41,446 bases of DNA from Deltaproteobacteria bacterium UBA6601 (lineage in GTDB: Bacteria; Myxococcota_A; UBA796; UBA9615), in assembly GCA_002433485.1 (NCBI GenBank), contig DJIF01000028.1:5919-47364 (forward strand), read 5' to 3'. This document shows positions 40,787 to 41,446 of the stretch, one piece after another. The first letter of the stretch is position 1; every line of letters begins with the position of its first letter. The notes under the pieces were generated by a model. That model did no database searches. It was given only the letters and a program-made list of their open reading frames with translations, and was not told the origin of the DNA. A program made the translations under genes and the position numbers.

Positions 40787-41242
40787 TCAGCCGTCGCCTG
40801 GTTCGGCGTATTTTTCGATCAGATCTCCTACCCGCGGCATTGCAGCTACGACGTGCTGGTGTCCCTTAGGGCGGAGCTTCTGGTAGGCCTTGACCAGGGC
40901 TCGATGCTGGCTCTTGCGAGCCCGTTCGTCGGTGATGCTCAACAGCGCATCTGCAACCGCGGCTCCTCGCGCTGCAAAGTGTTCCCGACAGCTGCGACCG
41001 GCCGGGTCCCGGCGCCACTCGGTGTAGAAGGGGTCAACCTGGTGGGCAAAGTCATCCAGTAGCGCATCGATGGTCATAGGAATGAGGCCAGGCTTAAGGC
41101 CACTGACCATGCGAAAGGTGGCTTTGACCGCGGCACCGCTGAGGCCCCGCTTGTCGGAGACTTCAGCCTGGAGCACCCGCTCAGCGTCGCGAACGATGGC
41201 TTGGCGGTGGGTAGGATCACTGAGCTTGCTTGAGATGGCCAT
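40787..41242 (-). CDS. DUF6918-like protein of unknown function
   Basis: A 151-residue protein. The ATG at 41242 is chosen because GGGAG lies five bases upstream; an in-frame GTG at 41248 sits directly on that motif. It is largely alpha-helical with the pattern EVSDKRGLSGAAVKATFRMV, then LKPGLIPMTIDALLDDF, then a final AALPRV-like AAMPRVGDLIEKYA. This resembles a family of short helical proteins (DUF6918) that I recall mainly from Actinobacteria and some Myxococcota; the match is from memory and not certain. No signal peptide or membrane segment is seen, so it is probably cytoplasmic. Function unknown. Confidence 0.7.
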   Translation of the reverse strand: MAISSKLSDPTHRQAIVRDAERVLQAEVSDKRGLSGAAVKATFRMVSGLKPGLIPMTIDALLDDFAHQVDPFYTEWRRDPAGRSCREHFAARGAAVADALLSITDERARKSQHRALVKAYQKLRPKGHQHVVAAMPRVGDLIEKYAEPGDG

Positions 41243-41354
41243 AGTCACTCCCTTGGTTGCCAGCTGAACTCTACCTGAGCCGATCGCCTCGGTCTTTCCT
41301 CTCTACCCCTCTGTGCCCTTGACCCTGTCCGATTGAGGACGCAGGCTCTTTGGT

Positions 41355-41446
41355 ATGAGAAGAGCACTATTGTTGGTCCTTATGCTGGGAATTACCTCAG
41401 CGCCGGTCACTGAGCTGGCTGCCCAGGACTTTATCGTCCCCGAAAG
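41355..41446 (+). CDS. Exported protein, N-terminal part (truncated by window edge)
   Basis: The ATG at 41355 opens a frame running off the right edge. The 30 visible residues begin with Arg-Arg and a hydrophobic segment (ALLLVLMLGITSA), then VTELAAQDFIVPE, consistent with a signal peptide cleaved near LAA. No more can be said about function. The 112-base gap shared with the divergent DUF6918-like gene presumably contains both promoters; I see no clear -35/-10 pair in it. Confidence 0.55.
   Translation, partial: MRRALLLVLMLGITSAPVTELAAQDFIVPE

Overview
The window reads as a gene-dense chromosomal segment of a Myxococcota-like (former Deltaproteobacteria) bacterium, probably from an environmental or marine lineage. 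This rests on family content rather than on a marker gene. Two proteins end in MYXO-CTERM-like tails (CSCS or CNCS, hydrophobic helix, Arg cluster). There is a DUF2330 protein, a response regulator with a DUF4388-like region and TPRs, several secreted or lipoproteins with poly-Asp (DDDDS) linkers, and many Cys-bounded DNDGDG calcium-type repeats. Base composition is GC-rich. No gap longer than 300 bases lacks a gene. I saw no rRNA, tRNA, insertion sequence, phage gene or CRISPR array.

Layout. 1-5959: a truncated poly-Asp lipoprotein and an MgtC/SapB membrane protein (minus), a secreted M1 metallopeptidase (plus), then two proteins of unknown function flanking a phospholipase-D-fold lipoprotein (minus). 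5975-11800: a zinc-finger membrane protein (plus), then a minus-strand run of a repeat/PPC lipoprotein, thiC and a helical-toroid lipoprotein. 11951-14243: threonine aldolase overlapping an asparagine-synthase-like protein (plus). 14295-16638: a minus-strand operon with overlapping ends (DUF493, SGNH hydrolase with MYXO-CTERM, voltage-gated K+ channel). 16746-21506: RND/MMPL exporter, DUF2330 protein and a small lipoprotein (plus). 21529-24547: FG-GAP lipoprotein and moaB (minus). 24709-34183: a long plus-strand run of selB, PEGA protein, a giant 28-unit repeat lipoprotein, a secreted START-like protein, aspS and yacG. 34184-35668: HtrA-type protease (minus). 35750-40744: response regulator/DUF4388/J-like/TPR protein, a possible 30-residue membrane peptide, a DnaJ-TPR protein and an OmpA-family porin-like protein (plus). 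40787-41446: a DUF6918-like protein (minus) and the start of a secreted protein (plus).

How the genes fit together. Housekeeping genes (thiC, ltaE, moaB, selB, aspS, yacG, htrA) are interleaved with a large cell-surface inventory. Many junctions overlap or are shorter than 30 bases, so translational coupling should be common. The most distinctive items are the 1131-residue lipoprotein, whose 28 Cys-bounded repeats alternate strictly between Trp and non-Trp types, and the consecutive signalling/chaperone-like genes with one degenerate and one intact J domain separated by a perfectly fitted micro-ORF.
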